From positions 1 through 45,175 of the forward strand of contig DBQP01000001.1 in assembly GCA_002305265.1 (NCBI GenBank): a DNA stretch of 45,175 nucleotides, in the 5' to 3' direction. A model generated the notes under the pieces. That model did not search any database, was not told the DNA's origin, and saw nothing but the letters and a program-made list of their open reading frames with translations. This DNA is from Prevotellaceae bacterium UBA1391. Its GTDB lineage: Bacteria > Bacteroidota > Bacteroidia > Bacteroidales > Bacteroidaceae. This document shows positions 23,637 to 33,223 of this stretch, in pieces. Every line of letters starts with the position of its first letter. The first letter of the stretch is position 1. The position numbers were made by a program, and so were the translations under genes.

Positions 23637-26600
23637 ATGATTTACTTTTTCCGAACCCCTGCTCAGAGCGTCATCGCCACCAGCGCCGACCATGAGCTGA
23701 AGGAAGCCGAGGTGTCGGCCCTCTGCTGGCTCTACGGCAATGCACAGCTGCTGCCGGACACCACCCTCGAAGGCCACTACGTCGGCCCGCGCCGCGAGAT
23801 GATCACGCCGTGGAGCACGAACGCCGTGGAAATCACGCAGAACATGGCGCTCACAGGCATCCGCCGTATCGAGGAATTCTTCCCCGTCGACAGCGCCGAC
23901 GCCAGCCACGACCCCATGCTCCAGCGCATGTACAGCGGCCTCGACCAGCACATCTTTACCGTCGACATCGAGCCGGCCCCCATCCAGCACATCGACAACC
24001 TCGAGGAATACAACGAGCAGGAGGGCCTGGCCCTCTCGCCCGAGGAAATCGGATATCTCCACCAGGTGGAGCAGCAGCTCCAGCGCAAGCTCACCGACAG
24101 CGAGGTGTTCGGCTTCGCGCAAATCAACTCGGAGCACTGCCGCCACAAGATCTTCGGCGGCACCTTCATCATCGACGGCCAGGAAAAGCCCTCCTCGCTC
24201 TTCGCCATGATCAAGAAGACCACGCAGGAGCACCCCGGCAACATCATCTCCGCCTACAAGGACAACGTGGCCTTCGCCCGCGGCCCCAAGGTCGAGCAGT
24301 TCGCACCGCACGACCACAGCACCTCCGACTATTTCGAGGTGAAGGACATCCAGTCCGTCATCTCGCTCAAGGCCGAGACCCACAACTTCCCCACCACGGT
24401 CGAGCCCTTCAACGGCGCCGCCACAGGCACGGGCGGCGAGATCCGCGACCGCATGGGCGGCGGCGTCGGCTCGTGGCCCATCGCCGGCACGGCCGTCTAC
24501 ATGACGTCGTACCCCCGCAACGGCGTGCACGGCGCACGCTCCTGGGAAGACATCCTGCCCGTGCGCAAATGGCTCTACCAGACGCCCGAGCAGATTCTCA
24601 TCAAGGCCTCGAACGGCGCCAGCGACTTCGGCAACAAGTTCGGACAGCCCCTCATCACCGGCTCCGTGCTCACCTTCGAGCATGAGGAGAACGGCGAGCA
24701 GTACGGCTACGACAAAGTGATCATGCTGGCCGGCGGCGTCGGCTACGGCACCGAGCGCGACTGCCTCAAGGGCCAGCCGCAGAAGGGCAACAAAGTGGTC
24801 GTGGTCGGCGGCGACAACTACCGCATCGGCCTCGGCGGCGGCTCCGTCAGCTCCGTCGACACCGGACGCTACTCCTCCGGCATCGAGCTCAACGCCGTGC
24901 AGCGCGCCAATCCCGAGATGCAGAAGCGCGCCAGCAACCTCGTGCGCTCGCTCTGCGAGGAAGACGTCAACCCCGTCGTCAGCATCCACGACCACGGCTC
25001 CGCCGGCCACGTCAACTGCTTGAGCGAGCTCGTGGAAGACTGCGGCGGACTCATCGACATGACCCAGCTGCCCGTGGGCGACCAAACCCTCTCGTCGAAG
25101 GAAATCATCGCCAACGAGAGCCAGGAGCGCATGGGACTCCTCATTCAGGAAGAGCACATCGAGCACGTGCGCAAAATCGCGGAACGCGAGCGCGCGCCCC
25201 TCTACGTCGTGGGCGAGACCACGGGCGACGCCCACTTCGCCTTCGAGCAGGGCGACGGCGTGCGCCCCTTCGACCTCGACGTGGCGCAGATGTTCGGCCA
25301 TTCGCCCAAGACCGTCATGCGCGACACGACCGTCGCCCGCACTTACGACGACGTCAGCTACACATCCGCCGACATCGACCACTACCTGCGCGAGGTGCTC
25401 CAGATTGAGGCCGTCGCCTGCAAGGACTGGCTCACCAACAAGGTCGACCGCAGCGTGACGGGCAAGGTGGCCCGCCAGCAGTGCCAGGGCGAAATCCAGT
25501 TGCCGCTCTCCGACTGCGGCGTCGTTGCGCTCGACTACCGCGGACGCGCCGGCATCGCCACCGCCATCGGCCATGCCCCGCAGGCCGGACTGGCCAACCC
25601 CGCAGCCGGCAGCGTGCTCTCCGTAGCCGAAGCGCTCACCAACCTCGTCTGGGCACCGCTCACCGACGGCATCGAGGGCGTCTCCCTCTCGGCCAACTGG
25701 ATGTGGCCTTGCCGCTCGCAGGAGGGCGAGGACGCAAGGCTCTACGAAGCCGTGGAGGCACTCAGCCAGTTCTGCATCGACCTCGGCGTCAATGTGCCCA
25801 CCGGCAAGGACTCCCTCTCCATGACGCAGAAATACCCTGACGGATCCCGCATCATCAGCCCCGGCACCGTCATCGTCAGCTCCGGCGGCGAGGTGAGTGA
25901 CGTGAGAAAAGTCGTCTCACCCGTCCTCGTCAACGACGTCAAGAGCCAGCTCTACCACATCGACTTCTCCTTCGACCAGCTCCGCCTCGGCGGCTCCGCC
26001 CTCGCACAGGTGCTGGGCAAGGTCGGCAGCGACGTGCCCACGGTGAAGAATCCGGACTACTTCCACGATGCCTTCAACGCCGTGCAGCAGCTCGTCGACA
26101 AAGGCCTGCTCCTCGCCGGCCACGACATCAGCGCAGGCGGACTCGTGACCACCCTGCTCGAGATGACCTTCGCCAACAGCCGCGGAGGACTCAACATCTC
26201 GCTCAAGGGCATGATCGAAAGCGACCTCGTGAAGCTCCTCTTCGCCGAGAATCCCGGCGTCGTCATCCAAGTGGCGGAGGAACACTGCGCAGAGGTGGAG
26301 AAGCTGCTCGAGAACGAAGGCATCGCCTGCATGCCCATCGGCCGCACCTCCAGCGAGCGCACGCTCGTCATCAAGACCGAGCATCAGGCCCTCACCTACG
26401 ACATCGACCCGCTGCGCGACATCTGGTACAGCACCAGCCACCAGCTCGACACGAAGCAAAGCTTCAACGGCAAGGCCGACGAGCGCGCCCGCAACTACAA
26501 GAACCAGCCGCTCCGCTTCCGCTTCCCCGCCACTTTCTCGGGCAAGCTGGCACAGTATGGCATCAGCGCCGACCGCCGCGAGCGCTCCGGCATCCGCGCC

Positions 26601-27353
26601 GCCATCATCCGTGAGAAAGGCACGAACGGCGAACGCGAGATGGCCTACTCGCTCTACCTGGCCGGCTTCGACGTGAAAGACGTCATGATGACCGACCTCG
26701 TGAGCGGCCGCGAGACGCTCGAAGACATCCACCTCATCGTCTTCTGCGGCGGTTTCAGCAACAGCGACGTGCTCGGCTCGGCCAAGGGCTGGGCAGGCGC
26801 CTTCCTCTACAACCCGAAGGCAAAAGCCGCACTCGACGCCTTCTACGCACGCCCCGACACTCTCTCGCTCGGCATCTGCAACGGCTGCCAGCTCATGGTC
26901 GAGCTCGGTCTGCTCTTCCCGCCCGTGCAGGACGGCGCAGCGTCGCCAGCCCGCATGCTCCACAACGACAGCCACAAGTTCGAGAGCGAGTACATCACCG
27001 TCGACATCCCCGAGAACCAGAGCGTCATGTTCGGCAGCCTCAGCGGCAGCCGCCTCGGTCTGTGGGTGGCCCACGGCGAAGGAAAATTCTCCCTCAGCCA
27101 GCCCGAGAGCGCCTATAGCGTCATCGCGAAGTACAGCTACCACGGCTATCCCGCGAACCCCAACGGCTCCGACTACGACGTGGCCGGACTCTGCAGCGCC
27201 GACGGCCGCCATCTCGCCATGATGCCCCACCTCGAGCGCGCCATCTTCCCCTGGCAGAACGCCGCCTATCCACGTGAGCGCAGCATGGACGACGTGACTC
27301 CCTGGATTGAAGCCTTCGTCAACGCCCGCAAGTGGGTGGAGAGCCACCGGTAG
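23637..27353 (+). CDS. purL: phosphoribosylformylglycinamidine synthase, long form
   Basis: 1238 residues. Converts FGAR, glutamine and ATP to FGAM in purine synthesis. The ATG at 23637 (MIYFFRTPAQSVIATS) matches the usual N-terminus; an upstream ATG would add 17 unlike residues and overlap the promoter region. The large single-chain layout is complete: N-terminal domain, linker, the first synthase half with the FGAR/ATP motifs (AQINSEHCRHKIFGG, KAETHNFPTTVEPFNGAATGTGGEIRD), the second half (VNVPTGKDSLSM, GHDISAGGLVTTLLEM), and the C-terminal class I glutaminase domain with the nucleophile in GICNGCQLMVELGL and His/Glu near the end (MMPHLERAIFPWQ). Monocistronic, followed by a hairpin. Confidence 0.97.
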   Translation: MIYFFRTPAQSVIATSADHELKEAEVSALCWLYGNAQLLPDTTLEGHYVGPRREMITPWSTNAVEITQNMALTGIRRIEEFFPVDSADASHDPMLQRMYSGLDQHIFTVDIEPAPIQHIDNLEEYNEQEGLALSPEEIGYLHQVEQQLQRKLTDSEVFGFAQINSEHCRHKIFGGTFIIDGQEKPSSLFAMIKKTTQEHPGNIISAYKDNVAFARGPKVEQFAPHDHSTSDYFEVKDIQSVISLKAETHNFPTTVEPFNGAATGTGGEIRDRMGGGVGSWPIAGTAVYMTSYPRNGVHGARSWEDILPVRKWLYQTPEQILIKASNGASDFGNKFGQPLITGSVLTFEHEENGEQYGYDKVIMLAGGVGYGTERDCLKGQPQKGNKVVVVGGDNYRIGLGGGSVSSVDTGRYSSGIELNAVQRANPEMQKRASNLVRSLCEEDVNPVVSIHDHGSAGHVNCLSELVEDCGGLIDMTQLPVGDQTLSSKEIIANESQERMGLLIQEEHIEHVRKIAERERAPLYVVGETTGDAHFAFEQGDGVRPFDLDVAQMFGHSPKTVMRDTTVARTYDDVSYTSADIDHYLREVLQIEAVACKDWLTNKVDRSVTGKVARQQCQGEIQLPLSDCGVVALDYRGRAGIATAIGHAPQAGLANPAAGSVLSVAEALTNLVWAPLTDGIEGVSLSANWMWPCRSQEGEDARLYEAVEALSQFCIDLGVNVPTGKDSLSMTQKYPDGSRIISPGTVIVSSGGEVSDVRKVVSPVLVNDVKSQLYHIDFSFDQLRLGGSALAQVLGKVGSDVPTVKNPDYFHDAFNAVQQLVDKGLLLAGHDISAGGLVTTLLEMTFANSRGGLNISLKGMIESDLVKLLFAENPGVVIQVAEEHCAEVEKLLENEGIACMPIGRTSSERTLVIKTEHQALTYDIDPLRDIWYSTSHQLDTKQSFNGKADERARNYKNQPLRFRFPATFSGKLAQYGISADRRERSGIRAAIIREKGTNGEREMAYSLYLAGFDVKDVMMTDLVSGRETLEDIHLIVFCGGFSNSDVLGSAKGWAGAFLYNPKAKAALDAFYARPDTLSLGICNGCQLMVELGLLFPPVQDGAASPARMLHNDSHKFESEYITVDIPENQSVMFGSLSGSRLGLWVAHGEGKFSLSQPESAYSVIAKYSYHGYPANPNGSDYDVAGLCSADGRHLAMMPHLERAIFPWQNAAYPRERSMDDVTPWIEAFVNARKWVESHR

Positions 27354-27478
27354 GCGAGGCATCGCACGGCCGGCGCACAAGCATCGCTACAGGCGCTCGC
27401 CCGATCCGCTTCCGACACGCCTCTTCCAGCCCACATGAGGCGCCCAGCACCATCGCTTCAGCGCCTTCATCCATCATC

Positions 27479-27513
27479 GAACAGCCATGTGGGACACCCC
27501 CGCATGGCTGTTC
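27479..27513 (+). terminator. terminator-like hairpin after purL
   Basis: 11-bp perfect stem: GAACAGCCATG (27479-27489) with CATGGCTGTTC (27503-27513), followed by GTGCCTTTTG. It lies 125 nt after the purL stop. Confidence 0.65.
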
Positions 27514-27596
27514 GTGCCTTTTGCCAGCCCGCCCTCGGACTACGCACGACGCACTCAGCAGCCTCCGACAGCGTGTCAATGTCCACATTTCGGTGG

Positions 27597-27706
27597 TACA
27601 AGGTTTCTACTTCAGCCCTACAACTTCTTAACGAAAGTCCTACAAAGTCTCTACTTTAGCCCAACAAGGTCTCAACATCAGCCCAACAACGTGTTAGATT
27701 TCTTCC
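27597..27706 (+). repeat. 22-nt tandem array running into the start codon of the chromate-type transporter gene
   Basis: Units start at 27597, 27619, 27641, 27663 and 27685, all 22 nt apart, with core TACAAGGTTTCTACTTCAGC or AACAAGGTCTCAAC. The last unit (27685-27706) includes the GTG start codon and first codons of the next gene. Confidence 0.82.
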
Positions 27707-28227
27707 TCACCTGCAACAAGATCGGCGCCTTCACGCTGGGCGGCGGCTTCGCCATGGTTCCCGTCATGGAGCGCGAGTTTGTCGAGAAAAAGCAATGGAT
27801 GAGCCACGACGAGTTCACCGCCATCCTCATCGTCGCGCAGACCACGCCCGGCATCTTCGCCATCGACATGGCCTCGCACATCGGCTACAAGCTCTACGGC
27901 GTGCGCGGCGGCATCGTCGGAGCCCTCGGCATCGCCATCCCGTCCATCGTCGTCATCCTGCTCATCGCGCTCTTCTTCCACAACTTCAAGGACAATCCCT
28001 ACGTCGAACGCTTCTTCCGCGGCGTCCGCCCCGCCGTCGTCGCCCTCATCGCAGCGCCCTGCTTCTCCATGGCGCGCAGCGCCCGCATCAACCGCTACAA
28101 CTGGTGGATTCCCGTCGCCGCCTGCCTGCTCATCGCTGCCTTCGGCGTCAGCCCCATCTGGATCATCCTCGCCGCCGGCCTAGTAGGCTACATCTACGGC
28201 CGCTACTTCGCCTCCCGCAGACATTGA
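27691..28227 (+). CDS. chromate transporter-family protein, N-terminal-type half
   Basis: 178 residues if it starts at GTG 27691, giving (M)LDFFLTCNKIGAFTLGGGFAMVPVMEREFV. This matches the usual beginning of short CHR-family proteins, whereas earlier in-frame ATGs extend into the repeat array. The CHR-domain motifs are FxxGGGxAMxP and, after the first helices, QTTPGIFAIDMASHIGYKLYGVRGGIVGALGIAIPS. Several hydrophobic helices follow. Short CHR proteins work as heterodimeric pairs in the inner membrane; some move chromate, but for most the substrate is unknown. The partner half is at 28483. Confidence 0.85.
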   Translation: MLDFFLTCNKIGAFTLGGGFAMVPVMEREFVEKKQWMSHDEFTAILIVAQTTPGIFAIDMASHIGYKLYGVRGGIVGALGIAIPSIVVILLIALFFHNFKDNPYVERFFRGVRPAVVALIAAPCFSMARSARINRYNWWIPVAACLLIAAFGVSPIWIILAAGLVGYIYGRYFASRRH

Positions 28228-28251
28228 GCCTACGCCTGCCTCGCGAGAGAG

Positions 28252-28471
28252 GCGCAGCTGCAAAAAACGCGGTGCGCAGCCGTAAAAACTGAAGTGCGCA
28301 GCCTTATCCCAAACAGAGCGCAGTCGTAAAAAATAAAGAACGCAGTCGTAATAAAAAAAGAACGCAGTCGTAATCAATAAAGAGCGCAGTCATAATAAAC
28401 GAAACGCGCAACCGCATGCCAAGCGGTGCGCAGCGTCAACCCACGCGGCGCGCATTCCCAACCTTCCGCAT
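28252..28471 (+). repeat. ten-unit 22-nt tandem array between the two CHR genes
   Basis: Units start at 28252, 28274, 28296, 28318, 28340, 28362, 28384, 28406, 28428 and 28450, every one exactly 22 nt from the last. The core is GCGCAGTCGTAA, with some units starting ACGCAG, GCGCAACCGC or GCGCATTCCC. The array fills the spacer between the paired transporter genes and ends 11 nt before the second start codon, so it must be carried in the mRNA if the pair is co-transcribed. Confidence 0.9.
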
Positions 28472-28482
28472 TCCCATCGCCT

Positions 28483-29055
28483 ATGATCTTTCTCCAGCTC
28501 TTCATCGTCTTCTCCAAGATTGGAATCTTCAATTTCGGTGGCGGCTACGCCATGCTCTCGCTCATCCACAATGAGACCGTCGTGAAGCACGCGTGGCTCA
28601 CCAACGCTGAGTTCACCGACATTGTCGCCATCAGCCAGTCGACGCCGGGCCCCATCGGCATCAACAGCGCCACCTACGTCGGCTACACCGCCGTCGTCAA
28701 CGAAGGCTATCCCGTGTGGGCCGGCATCATCGGAGCCGTCCTTGCGTCGCTCTCCGTCATCTGGCTCCCCTTCATCCTCATGATCATGATCAGCCGCTAC
28801 TTGCTGCGACACAAAGACTCCGTCCTCGTCAGCAGCATCTTCTCCGGCTTGCGTCCCGCCATCATTGGCCTCATCGCCGCCGCAGCCCTGCTGCTGATGA
28901 ACAGCGAGAACTTCTCCTCCTGGAGCGAGAGCCCCTTCAGCTTCATCGTCAGCGTCCTGCTCTTCCTCTTCGCCTTCTTCGGCACACGGCTCTACAAGGT
29001 CCACCCCATCCTCATGATCCTGCTGTGCGGCGTGGCCGGACTCGCCATCTACTGA
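28483..29055 (+). CDS. chromate transporter-family protein, C-terminal-type half
   Basis: 190 residues from the ATG at 28483 (MIFLQLFIVFSKIGIFNFGGGYAML). CHR-family motifs: FNFGGGYAMLSLIHNE and the second-half signature AISQSTPGPIGINSATYVGYTA. Six or so hydrophobic segments follow. It pairs with the protein encoded at 27691-28227; together they equal one full-length ChrA. The 255-nt gap between them is unusual for such a pair, whose genes commonly overlap, and is occupied by a 22-nt repeat array. The real substrate is not known. Confidence 0.87.
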   Translation: MIFLQLFIVFSKIGIFNFGGGYAMLSLIHNETVVKHAWLTNAEFTDIVAISQSTPGPIGINSATYVGYTAVVNEGYPVWAGIIGAVLASLSVIWLPFILMIMISRYLLRHKDSVLVSSIFSGLRPAIIGLIAAAALLLMNSENFSSWSESPFSFIVSVLLFLFAFFGTRLYKVHPILMILLCGVAGLAIY

Positions 29056-29154
29056 CACCTCCGCCAGCGCACCGCACAACCTCCGCAAGCGCGCCACACA
29101 ACCTCAGACAGCGCACCGAAAGGCGCCAGCCGGCGCCTCTTCCCCGACCTTGTT
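29045..29154 (+). repeat. 22-nt array overlapping the end of the second CHR gene
   Basis: Units start at 29045 (inside the last codons and stop of the CHR gene), 29067, 29089, 29111 and 29133, all 22 nt apart. Core GCGCACCGCACAACCTCCGC. The array ends about 46 nt before the serine dehydratase ATG. Confidence 0.75.
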
Positions 29155-29200
29155 TCCCAGCTCTCCCACCCTCATCTCCCACATCAACCTCAGCCCATCC

Positions 29201-30409
29201 ATGTATTCCCTTTCCCAACTCTTCCGCATCGGCATCGGTCCATCGAGTAGCCACACCATGGGACCGCACCAGGCCTCTCTTCTCTTCGCCCGTCGCCATC
29301 CTTCGGCCGCATCGTTCGAAGTCACCCTCTACGGCTCGCTCGCGGCCACCGGCCGCGGCCACCTCACCGACGAGGCCATCCTGAGCGTTCTCTCGCCCAT
29401 TGCCCCCGTCGACATCCGCTGGCGTCCCGACATCATACCCGCCTTCCATCCCAACGGCATGCACTTCCTCGCCCGCGGTGCCGACGGCGCCGCACTGGAG
29501 GAGTGGACGGTCTATAGCGTCGGTGGCGGCGCACTGGCCGAGGAAGGAACCGCCAACAGCCTGCTCGGGGCGCAGCAGCCCATCTACGACCTCCACACGC
29601 TGGCCGACATCCAGCGCTGGTGCGAGGAGCGCGGCGCTGGCTACTGGCAGTATGTCGAGGCCTGCGAAGGACCTCAGGTGTGGGACTTTCTGCGCGAGGT
29701 ATGGGGCGTGATGAAAGCCGCCGTGCAGCGCGGACTCGACCACGAAGGCACCCTGCCCGGCCAGCTCAACCTCACCCGCAAGGCCTCCAACTACTACGTG
29801 AAGGCACTCTCGTTCAAGCCCTCGCTGCAGGGACGCGCACTCGTCTATGCCTACGCCCTCGCCGTGAGCGAGGAGAACGCATCGGGCGGCACCATCGTCA
29901 CCGCACCCACCTGCGGCGCCTGCGGCGTCGTGCCCGCCGTCCTCTACCACCTCGAGAAAAACCACGGCTTCAGCGAGAGCCGCATCCTCCACGCCCTCGC
30001 CACGGCCGGTCTCTTCGGCAATGTCGTCAAGACCAACGGCAGCATCTCCGGCGCCGAAGTCGGCTGCCAGGGAGAAGTGGGCGTGGCCTGCGCCATGGCG
30101 TCGGCCGCCGCCTGCCAACTCTTCGGCGGCACGCCCGCCCAAATCGAATACGCCGCCGAGATGGGCCTCGAACACCACCTCGGCATGACCTGCGACCCCG
30201 TCTGCGGACTCGTCCAGATACCCTGCATCGAGCGCAACGCCTTCGCCGCCTGCCGCGCCCTCGACGCCCAGCTCTACGCCAACATCAGCGACGGACAGCA
30301 CCACGTCAGCTTCGACCGCGTCGTCGAAGTCATGAAGGAGACCGGACACGACCTCCCCTCCCTCTACAAGGAAACCTCTGCCGGCGGGCTTGCCAAGCTC
30401 AACCGCTGA
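29201..30409 (+). CDS. sdaA: L-serine ammonia-lyase, single-chain iron-sulfur type
   Basis: 402 residues. Deaminates L-serine to pyruvate and ammonia using a [4Fe-4S] cluster. Begins MYSLSQLFRIGIGPSSSHTMGP, the conserved N-terminal beta-domain signature. The catalytic alpha domain has NASGGTIVTAPTCGACGVVPAVL, GSISGAEVGCQGEVGVACAMA and MTCDPVCGLVQIPCIERNA, which supply the cluster cysteines. The upstream in-frame ATG at 29150 would add 17 unlike residues that come from the repeat region. Length fits the compact single-chain class found in Bacteroidales. Monocistronic as far as can be seen. Confidence 0.94.
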   Translation: MYSLSQLFRIGIGPSSSHTMGPHQASLLFARRHPSAASFEVTLYGSLAATGRGHLTDEAILSVLSPIAPVDIRWRPDIIPAFHPNGMHFLARGADGAALEEWTVYSVGGGALAEEGTANSLLGAQQPIYDLHTLADIQRWCEERGAGYWQYVEACEGPQVWDFLREVWGVMKAAVQRGLDHEGTLPGQLNLTRKASNYYVKALSFKPSLQGRALVYAYALAVSEENASGGTIVTAPTCGACGVVPAVLYHLEKNHGFSESRILHALATAGLFGNVVKTNGSISGAEVGCQGEVGVACAMASAAACQLFGGTPAQIEYAAEMGLEHHLGMTCDPVCGLVQIPCIERNAFAACRALDAQLYANISDGQHHVSFDRVVEVMKETGHDLPSLYKETSAGGLAKLNR

Positions 30410-30455
30410 GCCGCCGAAGAAAACCAGCAAGTTTTCCCCATTCAAAAAAAAGTCG

Positions 30456-30463
30456 TATATTTG
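30456..30463 (+). promoter_or_regulatory. -7 box of trpB2
   Basis: TATATTTG at 30456-30463 with a T-rich GTTTTC about 19 nt upstream as a weak -33. The leader to the ATG at 30624 would be about 155 nt of C-rich sequence without another gene. Confidence 0.6.
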
Positions 30464-30623
30464 CAACGAGCCAGCGCCGCGCCCGCACCCATCCTGCTGC
30501 AGCCCGCCGCCGGCCATCCACCCACATCCCGCGTAGGCCGCCGACACACCCCTCCGCCACCGCGCGCCGCCGGCCGCCGACCCGCCCACCCACACTTTCA
30601 CAACCCCTCAACCCCACTCCCCC

Positions 30624-31991
30624 ATGAGCAAACGACAGAAACGATTCATTCTGAGCGAAAGCGACATCCCCCGCCAGTGGTACAACATCCAGGCCGACAT
30701 GGTCAACAAGCCGCTGCCTCCCCTCAACCCCGCCACCAAAGAGCCCCTCAAGCCCGAGGACCTCTACCCCATCTTCGCTCAGGCACTGTCGCAGCAGGAA
30801 CTGAACCAGACCGACGCCTGGATCGACATCCCCGAGCCCGTGAGAGAGATGTACAAATACTACCGCTCCACACCTCTCGTGCGCGCCTATGGCCTCGAGA
30901 AAGCACTCGGCACGCCCGCCCACATCTACTTCAAGAATGAGAGCGTGAGCCCCGTCGGCAGCCACAAGCTCAACTCCGCCCTCGCCCAGGCCTACTACTG
31001 CAAGCAGGAGGGAGTGACCAACGTCACCACCGAAACCGGCGCCGGACAGTGGGGCACCGCACTCAGCTACGCCGCCAAAGTCTTCGGCCTCGAAGCCGCC
31101 GTCTACCAGGTGAAGATTTCCTACGACCAGAAGCCCTACCGACGCAGCATCATGCAAACCTTCGGCGCGCAAGTCACGGCCTCCCCCTCCATGTCCACCC
31201 GCGCCGGCAAGGACATCCTCACCCGCGATCCCAACAACCAGGGCTCGCTCGGCACCGCCATCTCCGAAGCCGTCGAGCTCGCCGTCAGCACCCCCAACTG
31301 CAAGTACACGCTCGGCAGCGTCCTCAGCCACGTCACGCTCCACCAGACCATCATCGGCCTCGAAGCCGAGAAGCAGATGGAAATGGCCGGCGAATACCCC
31401 GACATCATCATCGGCTGCTTCGGCGGCGGCAGCAACTTCGGCGGCATCGCCTTCCCCTTCATGCGCCACACCATCCGCGACGGCAAGCAGACCCAGTACA
31501 TCGCCGCCGAACCCGCCTCCTGCCCCAAGCTCACGCGCGGCATCTTCCAATACGACTTCGGCGACGTCGCAGGCTACACCCCCCTGCTCCCCATGTACAC
31601 CCTCGGACACAACTTCATGCCCGCCAACATCCACGCCGGCGGCCTCCGCTACCACGGCGCAGGCGTCATCGTCAGCCAGCTCCTCAAAGACGGCTACATG
31701 AGCGCCGTCGACATCCCGCAACTTGAGACCTTCGACGCCGGCACCCTCTTCGCACGCGCCGAAGGCATCATCCCCGCCCCCGAGTCCTGCCACGCCATCG
31801 CCGCCACCATCCGCGAGGCCCTCCGCTGCAAGGAGACCGGCGAGGAGAAAGTCATCCTCTTCAACCTCTCCGGACACGGACTCATCGACATGGCCGCCTA
31901 CGACCAGTATCTCTCCGGCTCGCTCCACAACTACGAAGTCACCGAGGCAGACGTACAGGCCAACCTCAGCGGCATCGAGAAAATCATCTGA
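30624..31991 (+). CDS. TrpB2-type tryptophan synthase beta chain-like protein
   Basis: 455 residues, PLP-dependent. The length and N-terminal extension (MSKRQKRFILSESDIPRQWYN) and the internal EPVREMYKYYRSTPLVRA mark the TrpB2 subgroup rather than classical TrpB. The PLP lysine lies in GSHKLNSA (Lys115), the active-site glutamate in TETGAGQWGTAL, and the phosphate-binding glycine loop is GCFGGGSNFGG. TrpB2 makes tryptophan from serine and free indole, or related beta-replacements, without a tight TrpA partner. No other trp gene is nearby, so a free-standing indole-salvage role is likely but inferred. Confidence 0.92.
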   Translation: MSKRQKRFILSESDIPRQWYNIQADMVNKPLPPLNPATKEPLKPEDLYPIFAQALSQQELNQTDAWIDIPEPVREMYKYYRSTPLVRAYGLEKALGTPAHIYFKNESVSPVGSHKLNSALAQAYYCKQEGVTNVTTETGAGQWGTALSYAAKVFGLEAAVYQVKISYDQKPYRRSIMQTFGAQVTASPSMSTRAGKDILTRDPNNQGSLGTAISEAVELAVSTPNCKYTLGSVLSHVTLHQTIIGLEAEKQMEMAGEYPDIIIGCFGGGSNFGGIAFPFMRHTIRDGKQTQYIAAEPASCPKLTRGIFQYDFGDVAGYTPLLPMYTLGHNFMPANIHAGGLRYHGAGVIVSQLLKDGYMSAVDIPQLETFDAGTLFARAEGIIPAPESCHAIAATIREALRCKETGEEKVILFNLSGHGLIDMAAYDQYLSGSLHNYEVTEADVQANLSGIEKII

Positions 31992-32075
31992 GACGGCCGC
32001 AGCCACGGGCCGGCCCGCCTGCCGGCCCCCGCTGCCGCCCCTCCATCCCACCAACCCCTCACACACATCATCCCT

Positions 32076-32918
32076 ATGAAGACCCACTACGAAATCCGCT
32101 ATGCGTCGCACCCCGAAGACGCCAAACACTACGACACCGCCCGCCTGCGCCGCGACTTCCTCATCGAGCGCATCTTCGCAGCCGACGAAGTCAACCTCGT
32201 CTACTCCATGTACGACCGCATCATCGTCGGCGGTGCCATGCCCGTGGCCGAAGCCCTCAAGCTCGAGGCCATCGACCCGCTCAAGGCCCCCTACTTCACC
32301 ACCCGCCGCGAAGTCGGCATCTTCAACGTCGGCGGCAAAGGCAGCGTGCAAGTAGGCGACGACACCTACGAGCTCGACTACAAGGAAGCCCTCTACATCG
32401 GCTCCGGCGACCGCGACATCCACTTCCACAGCGCCGACCCGCAGCAGCCCGCCAAGTTCTACATCAACTCCACCACGGCCCACAAGTCCTACCCCACCAA
32501 GAAAGTCACCAAGCAGGACGCCGACATCCTCGCCCTCGGAAGCCTCGAAGGCAGCAACGACCGCATCATCAACCGCATGATCGTGCAGAAAGTCCTCGAC
32601 TCCTGTCAGCTCCAGATGGGCATGACCGAGCTCAAGCCCGGCAGCGTCTGGAACACCATGCCCGCCCACACCCACTCGCGCCGCATGGAAGCCTACTTCT
32701 ACTTCGAGGTGCCCGAAGACCAGGCCGTCTGCCACTTCATGGGACAGCCACAGGAAACACGCCACATCTGGCTCCGCGGCGACCAAGCCGTCCTCTCCCC
32801 CGAATGGAGCATCCACTCCGCCGCAGCCACCAGCAACTACACCTTCATCTGGGGCATGGGCGGCGAGAACCAAGACTACGGCGACCAGGACTTCTTCCCC
32901 ATCACCGACCTCAAGTAA
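32076..32918 (+). CDS. kduI: 5-dehydro-4-deoxy-D-glucuronate isomerase
   Basis: 280 residues, the standard length. Isomerises the unsaturated uronate product of pectin, alginate or glycosaminoglycan lyases toward KDG. A cupin-type metalloenzyme: the Zn ligands are in PAHTHSRRMEAY (His198, His200, Glu205), with a further His in WSIHSAAATSNY. Also present: EVGIFNVGGKGSV and GSGDRDIHFHS, typical of the family. Usually paired with kduD; no kduD or lyase is in the window. It starts 84 nt after trpB2 and may share its transcript, though their functions are unrelated. Confidence 0.95.
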   Translation: MKTHYEIRYASHPEDAKHYDTARLRRDFLIERIFAADEVNLVYSMYDRIIVGGAMPVAEALKLEAIDPLKAPYFTTRREVGIFNVGGKGSVQVGDDTYELDYKEALYIGSGDRDIHFHSADPQQPAKFYINSTTAHKSYPTKKVTKQDADILALGSLEGSNDRIINRMIVQKVLDSCQLQMGMTELKPGSVWNTMPAHTHSRRMEAYFYFEVPEDQAVCHFMGQPQETRHIWLRGDQAVLSPEWSIHSAAATSNYTFIWGMGGENQDYGDQDFFPITDLK

Positions 32919-32944
32919 GCCCAGCGCCCACCGCGCCCCCACCA

Positions 32945-32986
32945 CCGACGCCTGTCCACCGCCCCTCGGCGGCCGACAGGCGTCGG
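32945..32986 (+). terminator. hairpin after kduI
   Basis: 12-bp perfect stem: CCGACGCCTGTC (32945-32956) with GACAGGCGTCGG (32975-32986), followed by CTGCGTTTC. The T run is weak. It lies 27 nt after the kduI stop. Confidence 0.6.
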
Positions 32987-33145
32987 CTGCGTTTCGGGCC
33001 CACGACGCCACGACGCCCCATCCTCCCCACGTCCTCCTCGCAAAGCTGCCGCCGAAACTTAAACAATGCTAAACATACTTTTGGGAAGTGACTGACCTTC
33101 AGCATTTCTAACCTCCACGTAACAGACTTACTTTTTCGTGCGTTC

Positions 33146-33176
33146 TTGTGGCGCTCCGCGTTTCTCCCTACCTTTG
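33146..33176 (+). promoter_or_regulatory. promoter of the oxidoreductase-hxlR unit
   Basis: TTG at 33146-33148, 20-nt spacer, TACCTTTG at 33169-33176, then a leader of about 40 nt to the ATG at 33224. Confidence 0.72.
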
Positions 33177-33223
33177 CACCGCAAACAAAAAGAAAGTAAC
33201 TATCACTTTAAAACTTGAACGCA

